Assembly (NCBI RefSeq): GCF_009932335.1
Contig: NZ_BLJF01000003.1
Location: forward strand, 806,001 to 870,000
Source of the DNA: Pseudomonas asiatica
Lineage (GTDB): Bacteria; Pseudomonadota; Gammaproteobacteria; Pseudomonadales; Pseudomonadaceae
Direction of reading: 5' to 3'
DNA length: 64,000 bases
The notes beneath the pieces are model-generated. The model searched no databases and was not told the DNA's origin. It worked only from the letters and a program-made list of their open reading frames with translations. Of this stretch, positions 18,997-30,778 are shown in pieces (within the stretch, counting starts at the first letter, position 1; each line of letters begins with the position of its first letter). Position numbers and translations under genes: made by a program.

Positions 18997-19860
18997 ATGC
19001 GAGCGTTAGCAAGTTTCATCATGCGCGGTCGTGTGCAGGCCACCCTGGTGGTGGTCATCAGCGCGGTACTGCCGCTGCTGTTCTGGTTGAGTGCCGCTGC
19101 CGGCAGCCTTGTGCTGCTGCGGCGTGGGTTCAAGGATGCTACAACGGTCATCGCCGGCGGCCTGCTGGCCGGGCTGGCCGTGTGGGTCATGGGCGATCCC
19201 ATCACCTTTCTGGTGATCGCGGGTGCCCTGGGCCTGGCTGCGCTGTTGCGCGCCGAGCATCCCTGGAGCCGGGTGTTGCTGGTCAGTGCCGTGTTCGCCG
19301 TGGCTTTCAGCCTCGTGCTCGATCTGGCGCTGGCGCAAACCTTCGATGTACTGGCCAAGGCCTTTGCCGAAGCCATGCCGAAAATCGAGGGGCAGCCGGT
19401 GCTCTCCGGTGAGCTGATCCGCCCTGTGCTGGTCGCTTCCACAGCAGTGACGGTGCAATTGTTCAGTGTGCTGGCCTTGGTGCTGGCGCGCTACTGGCAG
19501 GCAGCGTTGTACAACCCTGGAGGCTTCGGTCGCGAGTTTCGCGCCCTGAAGTTGCCGAAACAGACCATGGCGGTCTTGGTGGCAGTGATGGTGGTGGCCC
19601 CGTTCATCGGGCCGCAGTTCATCGTCCTGGCATCGGCCTCGAGCCTGGTACTGGTGCTGGCCGGCATCGCCTTGATGCATGGGCTGGTGGCACAGGGTCG
19701 ACTGGCCGGTTTCTGGCTGGTGGGCATGTACGTGACGCTGCCGCTGATCATGCAGCTGATTTATCCGTTGCTGGTGGTTCTGGCCATTGTCGACAGCCTG
19801 ATTGATTTTCGCGGTCGCAAGTCCCCCAAGGGGAATGACTCCGCGAACGGTGAAGGTTAA
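18997..19860 (+). CDS. DUF2232 membrane protein
   Basis: A 287-residue polytopic membrane protein with about eight hydrophobic segments and a short basic tail ([18 protein letters not shown]). In Pseudomonas a DUF2232 (YybS-like) protein is commonly encoded between rpsR and rplI, matching this position. Function unknown. Start ATG 18997 follows agtaaggg. Confidence 0.85.
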
Positions 19861-19880
19861 AAGTTAAGAGGTTTTACCAA

Positions 19881-20327
19881 ATGGAACTGATCCTGCTGGA
19901 AAAAGTCGCTAACCTGGGCAACCTGGGCGACAAAGTAAAGGTTAAGGCTGGTTACGGCCGTAACTTCCTGCTGCCATTCGGCAAGGCCACCGTTGCCAAC
20001 GCCGCCAACCTGGCTGCGTTCGAAGAGCGTCGCGCCGAGCTGGAAAAAGCAGCTGCTGACAAGAAAGCTTCGGCTGAAAGCCGCGCTGCCCAACTGGCCG
20101 AGCTGGAAGTGACCATCACTGCCACCGCTGGCGACGAAGGCAAGCTGTTCGGTTCGATCGGCACCCACGACATCGCTGACGCCCTGACCGCCTCCGGCGT
20201 TGAAGTGGCCAAGGCTGAAGTTCGTCTGCCGAACGGCACCATCCGTCAGGTTGGCGAATACGACGTAGCCGTGCACCTGCACAGCGACGTTGAAGCCACC
20301 GTACGCGTGGTCGTCGTAGCTGCCTAA
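19881..20327 (+). CDS. rplI: 50S ribosomal protein L9
   Basis: L9 binds 23S rRNA domain V and extends from the L1 side. The 148-residue product starts [20 protein letters not shown] with the N-terminal fold [13 protein letters not shown], then a long charged helix and the C-terminal domain ([15 protein letters not shown]). Last gene of the ribosomal operon; a terminator follows. Confidence 0.98.
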
Positions 20328-20372
20328 GCTGCGCTGACTGTCTGGCTCCTTGTGGGGCAGGCGGTTAACATC

Positions 20373-20416
20373 GGGCACGGTCCTGTTTTCGACAGGCCGT
20401 GCCCTTTGTCTTTTTC
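20373..20416 (+). terminator. Terminator between rplI and dnaB
   Basis: The stem ggcacgg-cctgt / acagg-ccgtgcc is followed by ctttgtcttttt. It ends the rpsF operon before dnaB. Confidence 0.7.
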
Positions 20417-20440
20417 ATCCTCCAGAATTCTTTCGTGGCC

Positions 20441-21838
20441 ATGAACGAGATCACCACTTCCGAACAGCTTGACCTGCAAACCGCAGCCCTGAAGGTGCCG
20501 CCGCATTCCATCGAGGCCGAGCAGGCCGTGCTCGGTGGCCTGATGCTGGACAACAACGCCTGGGAGCGGGTGCTGGACCAGGTATCGGATGGCGACTTCT
20601 ACCGGCATGACCACCGCCTGATCTTCCGTGCCGTGCACAAGTTGGCCGACGCCAACCAGCCATTCGACGTGGTGACCCTGCACGAGCAGTTGGACAAGGA
20701 AGGCCTTTCTTCGCAAGTCGGTGGGTTGGCGTACCTGGCCGAGCTGGCCAAGAACACCCCGTCGGTGGCCAACATCAAGGCCTACGCCGCGATCATTCGC
20801 GAGCGCGCCACCCTGCGCCAGCTGATCAGCATCAGTACCGATATCGCCGACAACGCGTTCAACCCGCAAGGGCGCAACGCCGAAGAAATTCTCGACGACG
20901 CCGAGCGGCAGATCTTCCAGATTGCCGAGGCTCGCCCGAAAACCGGCGGCCCGGTGGGGGTCAACGAACTGTTGACCATGGCCATCGACCGCATCGACAC
21001 GCTGTTCAACTCCGACAGTGACATCACCGGCGTATCGACCGGTTTCACCGACCTCGACGAGAAGACCAGCGGCCTGCAGCCAGCCGACCTGATCATCGTC
21101 GCCGGCCGACCGTCGATGGGTAAGACCACTTTCGCCATGAACCTGGTGGAAAACGCCGTACTGCGTACCGACAAGGCGGTACTGGTGTTCTCCCTCGAGA
21201 TGCCAGGTGAATCGCTGATCATGCGTATGCTCTCGTCCCTTGGCCGTATCGACCAGACCAAGGTGCGTTCCGGCCAGCTGGACGACGATGACTGGCCGCG
21301 CCTGACCTCGGCTGTGAACCTGCTCAACGACCGCAAGCTTTTCATCGACGATACTGCCGGTATCAGCCCCTCTGAAATGCGCGCGCGTACCCGTCGCCTG
21401 GCCCGCGAGCACGGCGAAATCGCCATGATCATGGTCGACTACCTGCAGCTGATGCAGATCCCGGGTTCGGCCGGTGACAACCGGACCAACGAGATTTCCG
21501 AGATCTCCCGCTCGCTCAAGGCTTTGGCCAAGGAATTCAACTGCCCGGTCATCGCCCTGTCGCAGCTGAACCGCTCCCTGGAACAGCGCCCGAACAAACG
21601 CCCGGTGAACTCTGACTTGCGTGAATCCGGTGCGATCGAGCAGGACGCCGACGTGATCATGTTCGTCTACCGCGATGAGGTGTACCACCCTGAGACCGAG
21701 CACAAGGGCGTGGCGGAAATCATCATCGGTAAGCAGCGTAACGGCCCCATCGGCTTCGTGCGCCTGGCGTTCATCGGCAAGTACACCCGCTTCGAGAACC
21801 TTGCGCCGGGCATGTACAACTTCGACGACGACGAATAA
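20441..21838 (+). CDS. dnaB: Replicative DNA helicase
   Basis: DnaB is the hexameric 5'-3' helicase of the replication fork. The 465 residues carry the N-terminal primase/loader-interacting domain ([19 protein letters not shown]) and the RecA-like domain with Walker [10 protein letters not shown], Walker [11 protein letters not shown] and the DnaB motif [15 protein letters not shown]. The start at 20441 ([13 protein letters not shown]) is preferred to one 42 bases upstream that lies next to the terminator. Standard length. Confidence 0.97.
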   Translation: MNEITTSEQLDLQTAALKVPPHSIEAEQAVLGGLMLDNNAWERVLDQVSDGDFYRHDHRLIFRAVHKLADANQPFDVVTLHEQLDKEGLSSQVGGLAYLAELAKNTPSVANIKAYAAIIRERATLRQLISISTDIADNAFNPQGRNAEEILDDAERQIFQIAEARPKTGGPVGVNELLTMAIDRIDTLFNSDSDITGVSTGFTDLDEKTSGLQPADLIIVAGRPSMGKTTFAMNLVENAVLRTDKAVLVFSLEMPGESLIMRMLSSLGRIDQTKVRSGQLDDDDWPRLTSAVNLLNDRKLFIDDTAGISPSEMRARTRRLAREHGEIAMIMVDYLQLMQIPGSAGDNRTNEISEISRSLKALAKEFNCPVIALSQLNRSLEQRPNKRPVNSDLRESGAIEQDADVIMFVYRDEVYHPETEHKGVAEIIIGKQRNGPIGFVRLAFIGKYTRFENLAPGMYNFDDDE

Positions 21839-21866
21839 GCCACCGGCCTCATCGCCGGCAAGCCAT

Positions 21867-21892
21867 GAATCCGACAACCATCGTCGGATTTG
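21867..21892 (+). terminator. Terminator after dnaB
   Basis: aatccgac-aaccatc-gtcggatt followed by ttggt. A candidate promoter for ygiQ (tatatt at 21907-21912) lies just downstream. Confidence 0.5.
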
Positions 21893-21954
21893 GTCAAAAT
21901 TTGTGCTATATTCCGCGCCCGCGATTTCCCTGCACACCAGAACCGGTCACTGAC

Positions 21955-24255
<2,301 letters not shown>

Positions 24256-24266
24256 CTGGGCGATTC

Positions 24267-24398
24267 TTGGGGCTGCTTTGCAGCCCATCGCGACACAAGG
24301 CCGCTCCTACAATGACCGTGCAAACCCGACAATTCCGGGGGGCTCGCGGTCGGTGTAGGAGCGGCCTTGTGTCGCGATGGACCGCAAAGCGGTCCTAA
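24267..24398. repeat. Inverted REP-type pair between convergent genes
   Basis: catcgcgacacaaggccgct and its complement agcggccttgtgtcgcgatg, with outer arms ggctgctttgcagcc-like and ggaccgcaaagcggtcc. It can also act as a bidirectional terminator between ygiQ and the LOG gene. Confidence 0.7.
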
Positions 24399-24409
24399 AA
24401 ATCTCAGCT

Positions 24410-25027
24410 TCAGTCAGGCTTCTTGTCGACCCACTTCGGCGCCACCGGCGCAACAAAGCTGTCCATCCCGTCCAGCAGCTCATCGGGCTGCTGCCCCAGC
24501 AGCAACATCGCCCGATGCTGCTGCCCCAGCAGCAACATCGCCCGATGCTGCTGCCGCACGAAGCCTTCTTCGACGATATGGTCGAGGAACCCGCCCAGCT
24601 TCTCGTAGAAACCGTTCACATCCAGTAGCCCCAGCGGCTTGGCGTGATAGCCCAATTGCCCCCAGGTCCATACCTCGAACAACTCCTCCAGCGTACCCAG
24701 CCCACCGGGCAGGGCGATAAAGGCGTCGCTCAGTTCGGCCATGCGTGCCTTGCGCGCGTGCATGCCGTCGACCACTTCCAGGCGGCTGAGGCCCTTGTGG
24801 CCGATTTCGGCATTCATCAGGCTCTCGGGGATGATTCCGATCACTTCGCCACCGGCCGCCATGGCCGCGTCAGCGACGGTGCCCATCAGGCCAACTGCGC
24901 CGCCGCCATAGACCAGGGTCAGGCCGCGACGGGCTATCGCCTGGCCCAGCGCCATGGCCGCTTCACGGTAAGCGGGGTTGGCACCAATGCTGGCGCCGCA
25001 GAACACACAAACGGAACGTACGGGCAT
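24410..25027 (-). CDS. LOG family protein (TIGR00730-type)
   Basis: LOG proteins hydrolyse nucleoside 5'-monophosphates to base and ribose 5-phosphate; plant and some bacterial members activate cytokinins. The 205-residue product has [12 protein letters not shown], the nucleotide-binding [11 protein letters not shown], and the signature [12 protein letters not shown] near residues 107-118. The C-terminal part contains the duplicated decapeptide [10 protein letters not shown] from a 30-base tandem repeat, making the tail longer than usual. The bacterial substrate is not known for this member. Confidence 0.88.
   Translation of the reverse strand: MPVRSVCVFCGASIGANPAYREAAMALGQAIARRGLTLVYGGGAVGLMGTVADAAMAAGGEVIGIIPESLMNAEIGHKGLSRLEVVDGMHARKARMAELSDAFIALPGGLGTLEELFEVWTWGQLGYHAKPLGLLDVNGFYEKLGGFLDHIVEEGFVRQQHRAMLLLGQQHRAMLLLGQQPDELLDGMDSFVAPVAPKWVDKKPD
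24487..24546. repeat. Perfect 30-base tandem duplication inside the LOG gene
   Basis: The unit gctgctgccccagcagcaac plus atcgcccgat occurs twice in a row without mismatch, and a third partial unit (gctgctgcc) follows. The length is a multiple of three, so the frame is kept. Confidence 0.9.
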
Positions 25028-25091
25028 TGCTCATCTCCAGTCACTCAGGCTGACAGGGTAAGGCCCATGTCCTACAGTTCCAAGGCTGGTT

Positions 25092-25181
25092 TCACTCCGG
25101 TCGGGAGAATTCGCAGATGGCGCCGGTCGCTCCATGGGCGTAGGCCGCCAGCAGGCTGTTCATCAGGCTACCAAGGGTCAT
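25092..25181 (-). CDS. Possible 29-residue small protein
   Basis: The frame starts ATG 25181 (MTLGSLMNSLLAAYAHGATG) and ends FSRPE. The ribosome site taggagc is well placed eight bases upstream. No relative is recognised. The evidence is the ribosome site and a plausible amphipathic N-terminus only. It sits in the LOG-azurin gap. Confidence 0.35.
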   Translation of the reverse strand: MTLGSLMNSLLAAYAHGATGAICEFSRPE

Positions 25182-25300
25182 TTCGTATTGCTCCTAAATG
25201 AGAGGTTGTCCCATCGTCCAATAAAAGGGCATGATGTGCCCTTGAATTGGTTGTATACAATCCATTGAACAATTCTACTGGCTGGCCTCTTGACAGCCCC

Positions 25301-25314
25301 TTGACCCATATCAG
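25301..25314 (+). promoter_or_regulatory. Candidate ANR/FNR site upstream of azurin
   Basis: ttgacccatatcag differs from the FNR/ANR consensus TTGAT-N4-ATCAA at two positions. It lies 60 bases before the azurin start. Azurin is under ANR control in P. aeruginosa, so the site is plausible; not tested. Confidence 0.45.
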
Positions 25315-25373
25315 CAAGGGGCTGAACGGTTTCAGGCAGTCTCGCAATTGATAAAACCCTGCCAAGGAGATTC

Positions 25374-25826
25374 ATGATGTTTGCGAAAGCTGTAGCGGTA
25401 TCCCTGCTGACCCTCGCCAGCGCTTCTGTCTTCGCAGCCGAGTGCTCGGTGACTGTCGACTCCACCGACCAGATGTCCTACAACACCAAGGAAATCACCG
25501 TCGACAAGAGCTGCAAGGAATTCACCGTCAAACTGACCCACTCCGGTAACCTGCCGAAGAACGTCATGGGCCACAACCTGGTGATCAGCAAGACTGCCGA
25601 CATGCAGGGCATTGCCACCGAAGGCATGAGCCAGGGTCTGGAAAAGGACTACATCAAGGCTGACAACGCCGCGATCATCGCCCACACCAAGATGATTGGT
25701 GCTCCTGAGAAGGAGACCGAGGTGAAGTTCGATGCTACCAAGCTGGAAGCCGGTGGCGACTACAGCTTCTTCTGCACCTTCCCGGGCCACATCTCGATGA
25801 TGAAGGGCAAGGTCGTCGTCAAGTAA
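25374..25826 (+). CDS. azu: Azurin
   Basis: Azurin is a periplasmic type 1 blue-copper electron carrier. The signal peptide ([20 protein letters not shown]) is cleaved after AA to give [15 protein letters not shown]. Copper ligands are visible: His in MGHNLV, then Cys, His and Met in the loop [10 protein letters not shown]. The disulphide pair is the N-terminal Cys and the Cys in KSCKEF. Mature length is about 129 residues, as usual. Start may be 25374 or 25377; aaggaga precedes both. Confidence 0.97.
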   Translation: MMFAKAVAVSLLTLASASVFAAECSVTVDSTDQMSYNTKEITVDKSCKEFTVKLTHSGNLPKNVMGHNLVISKTADMQGIATEGMSQGLEKDYIKADNAAIIAHTKMIGAPEKETEVKFDATKLEAGGDYSFFCTFPGHISMMKGKVVVK

Positions 25827-25845
25827 TCAAAGGCTGACGGTGAAC

Positions 25846-25890
25846 CCTGTGGGAGCGGGTTCGGCGCCCCGATGAACCCGCTCCCACAGG
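25846..25890. terminator. REP-like hairpin after azurin
   Basis: cctgtgggagcgggttc and its complement gaacccgctcccacagg enclose a short loop. It serves as a likely bidirectional terminator between azurin and the nadE remnant. Confidence 0.6.
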
Positions 25891-25906
25891 TCTTTCTACA
25901 GCCTGA

Positions 25907-26221
25907 TCAAGGGGCGAACGGCAGTTCGCGCTTGTGCTGGGTCTTGCGGTAGGTAGCGACGATGATATCGAACGCTTCCTGGTCAACCGGCTGCCCATGC
26001 AGGAAGGCATCGATCTGCTGGTAGGTCACGCCATGGGAGGCTTCGTCCGGCTTGCCCGGTGCCAGGTCTTCCAGGTCCGCAGTCGGCACCTTCTCCACCA
26101 GTGACTCCGGCGCACCGAAGCTGCGCGCAATCGCCCGCACCTGGTTCTTCACCAGCCCGCTCAGCGGCGCCAGGTCGCAGGCACCATCACCGAACTTGGT
26201 AAAGAAGCCCATCACCTTCCT
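25907..26221 (-). pseudogene. nadE: 3' fragment of ammonia-dependent NAD synthetase
   Basis: The ~104 codons end normally ([16 protein letters not shown]) and match the C-terminal third of short Nad[20 protein letters not shown], then [15 protein letters not shown] and [11 protein letters not shown]. Everything upstream of GFFTKFGD is missing: the PP-loop SGGxDS and NAD-binding residues are absent, and the sequence beyond 26221 is unrelated with a stop. The gene was cut at this point by the island that begins here. The fragment cannot be an active enzyme. Confidence 0.9.
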
Positions 26222-26570
26222 CCCCCCGAAATAGTGCCCAATCCAGCGCAGTGACTGAGTGAGTGACTATTTTTGCTCTTGTGCAGAATCTGTATCTGCA
26301 CAGTCTGGGGATTCTGGACTGCGCCCTCTCCCAGACCTTCTTCCGATTTCGCTAGATGGGGCTGAGCTTGGTTAGGGCATAATGTCCTAGTTCGCAAGAT
26401 GCCCGCGACCCTCCGGGTAGTCCTGACCCAGGTTCAATGAGCCGTAATGGCTAGCAGTAATCCGATAGCCCCGCGCTCAGCATGGAGCTTCAGATGGTGC
26501 TTCCTTGATCGCAGATGTCAGGACAGTGTTGCATCTTGCCGATCTCGATCTAGGCATTTCTGGAGGAACC
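26222..26570. other. Left island end and nadE2 leader
   Basis: No gene. The first ~60 bases carry gtgactgagtgagtgactat, then an inverted repeat at about 26280-26300 (gtgcaga-N7-tctgcac) and an upstream region for the NAD synthetase gene. One of these may be part of the attachment site, which needs the other end to confirm. Confidence 0.4.
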
Positions 26571-28202
26571 ATGGAGCAACGTTTGAGAGTGGTAATGGCC
26601 CAGCTGAACATCCGCGTCGGGGATGTATACGGCAACGTTGAGAAGGTCATCGAAGCCGCTCATAAGGCCCGCGACGACCTCAAAGCCCAGGTCATCGTTT
26701 TCCCAGAGCTGACCCTTTGCGGTTACCCACCAGAGGATCTGCTCCTTCGCTCCAGCATGCAGAGCCGGATCGAAAAAGCCCTGCAGCATATCAAGGACGC
26801 TGTCCAAGGCATCGTCACTGTAATCGGCTTCCCTTGGGTCGAGGATGGAGCGCGCTACAACAGCTGCGCCGTGATTTCGGACGGCAAGGAGCTCGCCCGC
26901 TATAACAAGCAGCGCCTGCCTAACTATCGTGTTTTCGATGAGAAGCGGTACTTTGAGCCGGGCAGCGGCCCATGCGTAGTTAACCTCTTCGGCGTACCGG
27001 TCGGTATCACTATCTGTGAGGACATCTGGTTCTCCGAGCCGCTCAAGCAGGCTTGTGATGCCGGTGCCCAGATCATGCTGACCCTGAATGCCTCGCCGTT
27101 CCATCGTGGAAAGCAGGCTGAACGTGAAGAGCTATTGGCGACGCGTGCCAGCGAATGCTCAATCCCCATGGTCTACGTGAACCAGGTTGGTGGCCAAGAC
27201 GAACTGGTGTTCGACGGCAACAGCTTCGTAGTGGATGGCGACGGAAAGGTTACTCAGCGCGCCCCTGCTTTCGAGGAGGGGCTCTTCGTCTCGGAGTTTG
27301 AGATCAAGGAAGGCGTTTTGGTGCCCGTTCCGGCTCAGACCACCGAGCTTCTCAGCATTGAGGCCAGCGTCTACCAGGCACTGGTAGCTGGCGTTAAGGA
27401 CTATGTGCAGCGCAACGGGTTCAAAGGTGTTGTGCTAGGCCTTTCGGGTGGCATCGACTCGGCGTTGGTGCTCGCTGTTGCTGTGGATGCCTTGGGTGCA
27501 GAAAACGTTGAAGCTGTGATGATGCCGTATCACTACACGGCCCAGATGAGCCAGGACGACGCGAAAGAGGAAGCCGACATCTTGGGTGTGAAGTACAGCG
27601 TCCTGCCCATCGCATCCATGGTAGAAGCCTTCCTGACCACGCTTGCGCCAATGTTCGAAGGTTTGGGCAAAGACACCACCGAGGAAAACCTCCAGGCCCG
27701 GTGTCGCGGCACCATGCTCATGGCCATTTCCAACAAGAAGCGGTATCTCGTTCTCACGACCGGCAACAAGAGTGAGATGGCGGTCGGCTATGCGACCTTG
27801 TATGGTGATATGGCGGGTGGCTACGACGTCTTGAAGGACGTACCGAAGACCTTGGTATTCCGCCTCTGCGAATACCGCAACACCCTGGGCTACGTAATTC
27901 CGCAGCGCGTCATTGATCGTCCACCATCTGCAGAGCTTGCTCCTGACCAGAAGGACGAAGATTCCTTGCCTCCATACCCTGTCCTTGATGAGATCCTTCG
28001 CTTGTACATCGAGCAGGACTTGTCTGCCGATGCCATTACCGAGAAGGGCTTCGATCAGGAGGTTGTGAGGAAGGTAATTCGCTTGGTCGACCTGAACGAA
28101 TACAAGCGGCGCCAGGCCGCTGTGGGCCCTCGTGTCACCGAGCGCGGCTTCGGTCGTGACCGGCGTTACCCTATCACTTCTGGCTGGAGTATCGGTGATT
28201 AA
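26571..28202 (+). CDS. nadE: Glutamine-dependent NAD+ synthetase
   Basis: This enzyme amidates nicotinate adenine dinucleotide to NAD+ with ATP, taking ammonia from glutamine. The 543 residues are two domains: an N-terminal nitrilase-type glutaminase with the Glu-Lys-Cys triad in FPELTLCGYPPEDLL, YNKQRLPNY and ITICEDIW, and a C-terminal synthetase with PP-loop LGLSGGIDSALVLAVAVDAL and the TGNKSEMAVGY motif. Start 26571 has gaggaacc upstream and gives the family N-terminus. This two-domain type differs from the short NH3-dependent enzyme whose remnant lies 350 bases away, so it probably supplies the function lost on insertion. Confidence 0.95.
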   Translation: MEQRLRVVMAQLNIRVGDVYGNVEKVIEAAHKARDDLKAQVIVFPELTLCGYPPEDLLLRSSMQSRIEKALQHIKDAVQGIVTVIGFPWVEDGARYNSCAVISDGKELARYNKQRLPNYRVFDEKRYFEPGSGPCVVNLFGVPVGITICEDIWFSEPLKQACDAGAQIMLTLNASPFHRGKQAEREELLATRASECSIPMVYVNQVGGQDELVFDGNSFVVDGDGKVTQRAPAFEEGLFVSEFEIKEGVLVPVPAQTTELLSIEASVYQALVAGVKDYVQRNGFKGVVLGLSGGIDSALVLAVAVDALGAENVEAVMMPYHYTAQMSQDDAKEEADILGVKYSVLPIASMVEAFLTTLAPMFEGLGKDTTEENLQARCRGTMLMAISNKKRYLVLTTGNKSEMAVGYATLYGDMAGGYDVLKDVPKTLVFRLCEYRNTLGYVIPQRVIDRPPSAELAPDQKDEDSLPPYPVLDEILRLYIEQDLSADAITEKGFDQEVVRKVIRLVDLNEYKRRQAAVGPRVTERGFGRDRRYPITSGWSIGD

Positions 28203-28227
28203 TAGCTGAGGCAGCTGATCTATGTAC

Positions 28228-28254
28228 AAGGGGCGCTATTGCGTCCCTTTTCTA
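28228..28254. terminator. Terminator between convergent nadE and ABC-3C ATPase genes
   Basis: aaggggcgc-tat-tgcgtccctttt forms a stem with one bulge, with T residues on the + side and A-rich sequence on the other, so it may work in both directions. Confidence 0.6.
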
Positions 28255-28269
28255 TAAAGGATGGTCTCG

Positions 28270-29964
28270 CTAAAGTTTGAAAAATTTTTCTTCTTTGGTC
28301 AGTTCGAGAATGGTATTGGCTTCAAGGAACTTTTTATCAAAGCCACCAAGTTTGTCGTTTAAAATTGCTGCGATAGTTTGTATTTTCTTTTCGTTAGCAA
28401 AATCAAATAATTTTATTAGCTTGTCTTCGTCTACAACTTCAAGATAGTCTTGGGCGGTAAAAGCAGGAAGCCTGGATTTGAATTTATTCACGAAGTACAC
28501 ATAGGACATGTCGAAAGCCATTGCTGCGGCCCTCGGAACTCCGTCGCCAGTGTTCAGTTCTTCGTTTGTAATCTTGAAATCTGCCTTGCCATCTCGGCCT
28601 GCAGAAACTGTCAGTTCGTTGTGATGAGTTACGAATAATCTTTTAGTGATGTCGACATATGCTTCATTGAAGACTTTAAGCTTGGAGTTTAAGTCAGAGT
28701 AGTGCACTGCAATACTCCGCTTTACGCCGTCAACTGTAGTGAGTAGATCTTTGATTCGCTTGTTGGACACCTCTACCTCGCTTATGACGTAAGCAAGCCT
28801 GCCTCGAGCCTCCCGTAAATCCTGCATTTGCTTTTCGACCAGGATCAGTCCGCTGACATGGCTGTCTCTGGAAAGATCTTTCACCTTACTCTGTTCATCT
28901 GATATGAGTCGTGCCAAACTCATTCTCAGAGTGTCAAGTTCATCCGCTGTCTCAGCCGACATTTCTTCGACGTATGCGGCCTTGCGGCTCATTATCGAAT
29001 TATGGAATTCAATAGTTTCTTCAAGTGTCTTGCTGAGGTTTGGAACTAGCGACTTGGCCTCATTGTAGAGAGAGGTAATTTCCCCTACGTTTAGCTCCAC
29101 CAAGTTATTTTTGTATCGTTCGATTGTTTTGTTATTATAATAAAGTTTTGTTTCAAGCTTGACGATACGAGAAGTCAATGCTGCCACGCTTCTTCGGGAT
29201 TCCCGGAGTTCTGCGATGGCATAACTTTGAGATTCAAATATGTCGTACTCATCTTCTTTGATTTGAAGTTCAGAAATCTTCAGGTCGATTAGTTGGATTT
29301 CTTCCTGGCGATTCGCCAAAGGGAGGCCGCCGAGAAGTGTTCGGATACGATTATCTTCTAGTTGTATTTGCTGCTCAATTAGGTTGATCTGGCGAACGGA
29401 ATCAATGAATTCAAAGTCAAACAGATATGCATAAATCAGGTCGTAATCATTGTCGCTAGTGTACGTGTGTAGGTACGCAAGCGTGTTGTTGCTTGTGGTT
29501 CTGTTCGTTCGGAAGAACTTGCTTCGTATTGAGTTGAAGCTAGGCTGCTCTCGTGTATATCCAAATATACGAGGGAGTTCGCGAGTGAAGCCAGCATTGC
29601 TCTTGTAGACGACGCCATCAATGGTGCTAATGATTTTGATGCTCTCACGTAGGGATCCCATTTTTCTTGAGAGCACACGCGTGATTTGGTGATTAATGGA
29701 GGCGACTCTTAGAGTTAACTCAAACTTAACGTCGCCTTTGGTAAGATAGTCTTTAACCTTTTCGTTGACCTTGTTGTTGTCAGGATCTTTCCAAAGAGGC
29801 TCAGACTTTCCGCCCAAGCAGAATGCTAGTGCACGAAGTGATGTGCTTTTACCAATCTGGTTCCCAGTTTCGCCCAGGTTGGTAATAATGTTAATTCCGT
29901 CCTTGAATTGGATGGTACGTATTTCTTCGCTTCCATCAAATACAGATAATTTAATCAGTTGCAT
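28270..29964 (-). CDS. ABC-three-component-type ATPase (DUF2326-like)
   Basis: A 564-residue SMC/RecN-like ATPase. N-terminal Walker A is GETGNQIGKSTSLRALAFCL near residues 31-50; the middle (~190-430) is a long coiled coil with heptads (VKLETKLYYNNKTIERYKNN); the C-terminal lobe holds the second half of the ABC head. This matches the DUF2326-type ATPase of ABC-3C anti-phage and conflict systems. Last of four overlapping genes on the minus strand, starting within the previous gene. Base composition is clearly AT-richer than the core genome. Confidence 0.8.
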   Translation of the reverse strand: MQLIKLSVFDGSEEIRTIQFKDGINIITNLGETGNQIGKSTSLRALAFCLGGKSEPLWKDPDNNKVNEKVKDYLTKGDVKFELTLRVASINHQITRVLSRKMGSLRESIKIISTIDGVVYKSNAGFTRELPRIFGYTREQPSFNSIRSKFFRTNRTTSNNTLAYLHTYTSDNDYDLIYAYLFDFEFIDSVRQINLIEQQIQLEDNRIRTLLGGLPLANRQEEIQLIDLKISELQIKEDEYDIFESQSYAIAELRESRRSVAALTSRIVKLETKLYYNNKTIERYKNNLVELNVGEITSLYNEAKSLVPNLSKTLEETIEFHNSIMSRKAAYVEEMSAETADELDTLRMSLARLISDEQSKVKDLSRDSHVSGLILVEKQMQDLREARGRLAYVISEVEVSNKRIKDLLTTVDGVKRSIAVHYSDLNSKLKVFNEAYVDITKRLFVTHHNELTVSAGRDGKADFKITNEELNTGDGVPRAAAMAFDMSYVYFVNKFKSRLPAFTAQDYLEVVDEDKLIKLFDFANEKKIQTIAAILNDKLGGFDKKFLEANTILELTKEEKFFKL

Positions 29965-30191
29965 AAAGAAATATCACCTTGCTTCGTTAGCTCTACACAT
30001 CCAGTGATGTAGAGCCAGTCGAGCGCGTACAGAATGTAAGCAAAAGAAACACGCTCAAATCTATCTTGATATTTTTCGAAAAGTGCTAGTGGGCTCATGG
30101 AGCCAAATTCGCTAGACTTTAAGACCATCAGTAAGCGTCCACCGACTATGTAAAGGCTTTTAAGCGGTGAGCTTGTATTCTGAATGATCAT
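29955..30191 (-). CDS. ABC-3C small middle component (MC6-like)
   Basis: A 78-residue protein (MIIQNTSSPLKSLYIVGGRL) with a winged-helix look (SPLALFEKYQDRFERVSFAY, LDWLYITGCVEL, then a short beta end). Position and size match the middle component that accompanies DUF2326-type ATPases. It overlaps both neighbours by 4 and 10 bases, so it is translationally coupled. Family assignment is from size, context and pattern only. Confidence 0.65.
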   Translation of the reverse strand: MIIQNTSSPLKSLYIVGGRLLMVLKSSEFGSMSPLALFEKYQDRFERVSFAYILYALDWLYITGCVELTKQGDISLCN

Positions 30192-30778
30192 GCAGGAGGC
30201 TCCAATATCTTACAGTGAATGAAGCCATAGCAAACTATTAACTGTCCGGCCCATTCTATAAGCTCAGATTCAACGCCTTGAAAGACAGTGTTAGTTCCAA
30301 CTATAAGCTCGGAGACCTTCTTTACAAGCTCATCCGATCCCAGCCGTATTACATTCAGCTTTTGCTCAGGGGAAGCTGGTCGCTCAGCCTGCCTCATGAA
30401 CAATTCTCGCCTGGCGGTTTTATACTTCTGATTTATAGCGTAAAGAAATCTTTTCTGTGCGCCAGGATCTTCGTCATCGATAGTTGAGATAAGGCTTTCA
30501 ATGAGATCCATGTAGCCGACATTGTCAATGATTAACTCCGAATACACCGAGACCCTGTTGTACTCAATTTTTTCATCGACCTCAGGGTAATCTATCTCGA
30601 CGTCTGGGATCTCATCATACGGGGTATGAGTCGACACAATTTTCATTAGTAACGGATTGAGCAGAGATGAGATGGCCGCAGAAGTTGCGGCTATCGTGAC
30701 AGGCCCACTGCCGGTGCTGACTACTGTTAACCCGCCGTTCGATGCCGTAGCTTCAATATCTGGCGTTAATAGGCTCAT
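30188..30778 (-). CDS. ABC-3C third component with C-terminal adapter-like domain
   Basis: A 196-residue protein. The N-terminus has a Gly/Thr/Val-rich stretch (GLTVVSTGSGPVTIAATS, residues ~15-32) and the rest is helical and charged, ending GVESELIEWAGQLIVCYGFI as in ABC-3C C-terminal domains. No nuclease or other catalytic motif is visible; the usual large effector domain is absent. The N-terminal motif closely resembles the C-terminal motif of the membrane protein encoded just upstream (TTVVSTGRGNVTVHKK), which is unusual and may link the two proteins. Confidence 0.55.
   Translation of the reverse strand: MSLLTPDIEATASNGGLTVVSTGSGPVTIAATSAAISSLLNPLLMKIVSTHTPYDEIPDVEIDYPEVDEKIEYNRVSVYSELIIDNVGYMDLIESLISTIDDEDPGAQKRFLYAINQKYKTARRELFMRQAERPASPEQKLNVIRLGSDELVKKVSELIVGTNTVFQGVESELIEWAGQLIVCYGFIHCKILEPPA

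Noticed and set aside
24487..24546. Short regular repeats that could be taken for a CRISPR array
   Set aside because: There are only two adjacent units without spacers, inside a coding frame in phase; this is a tandem duplication.
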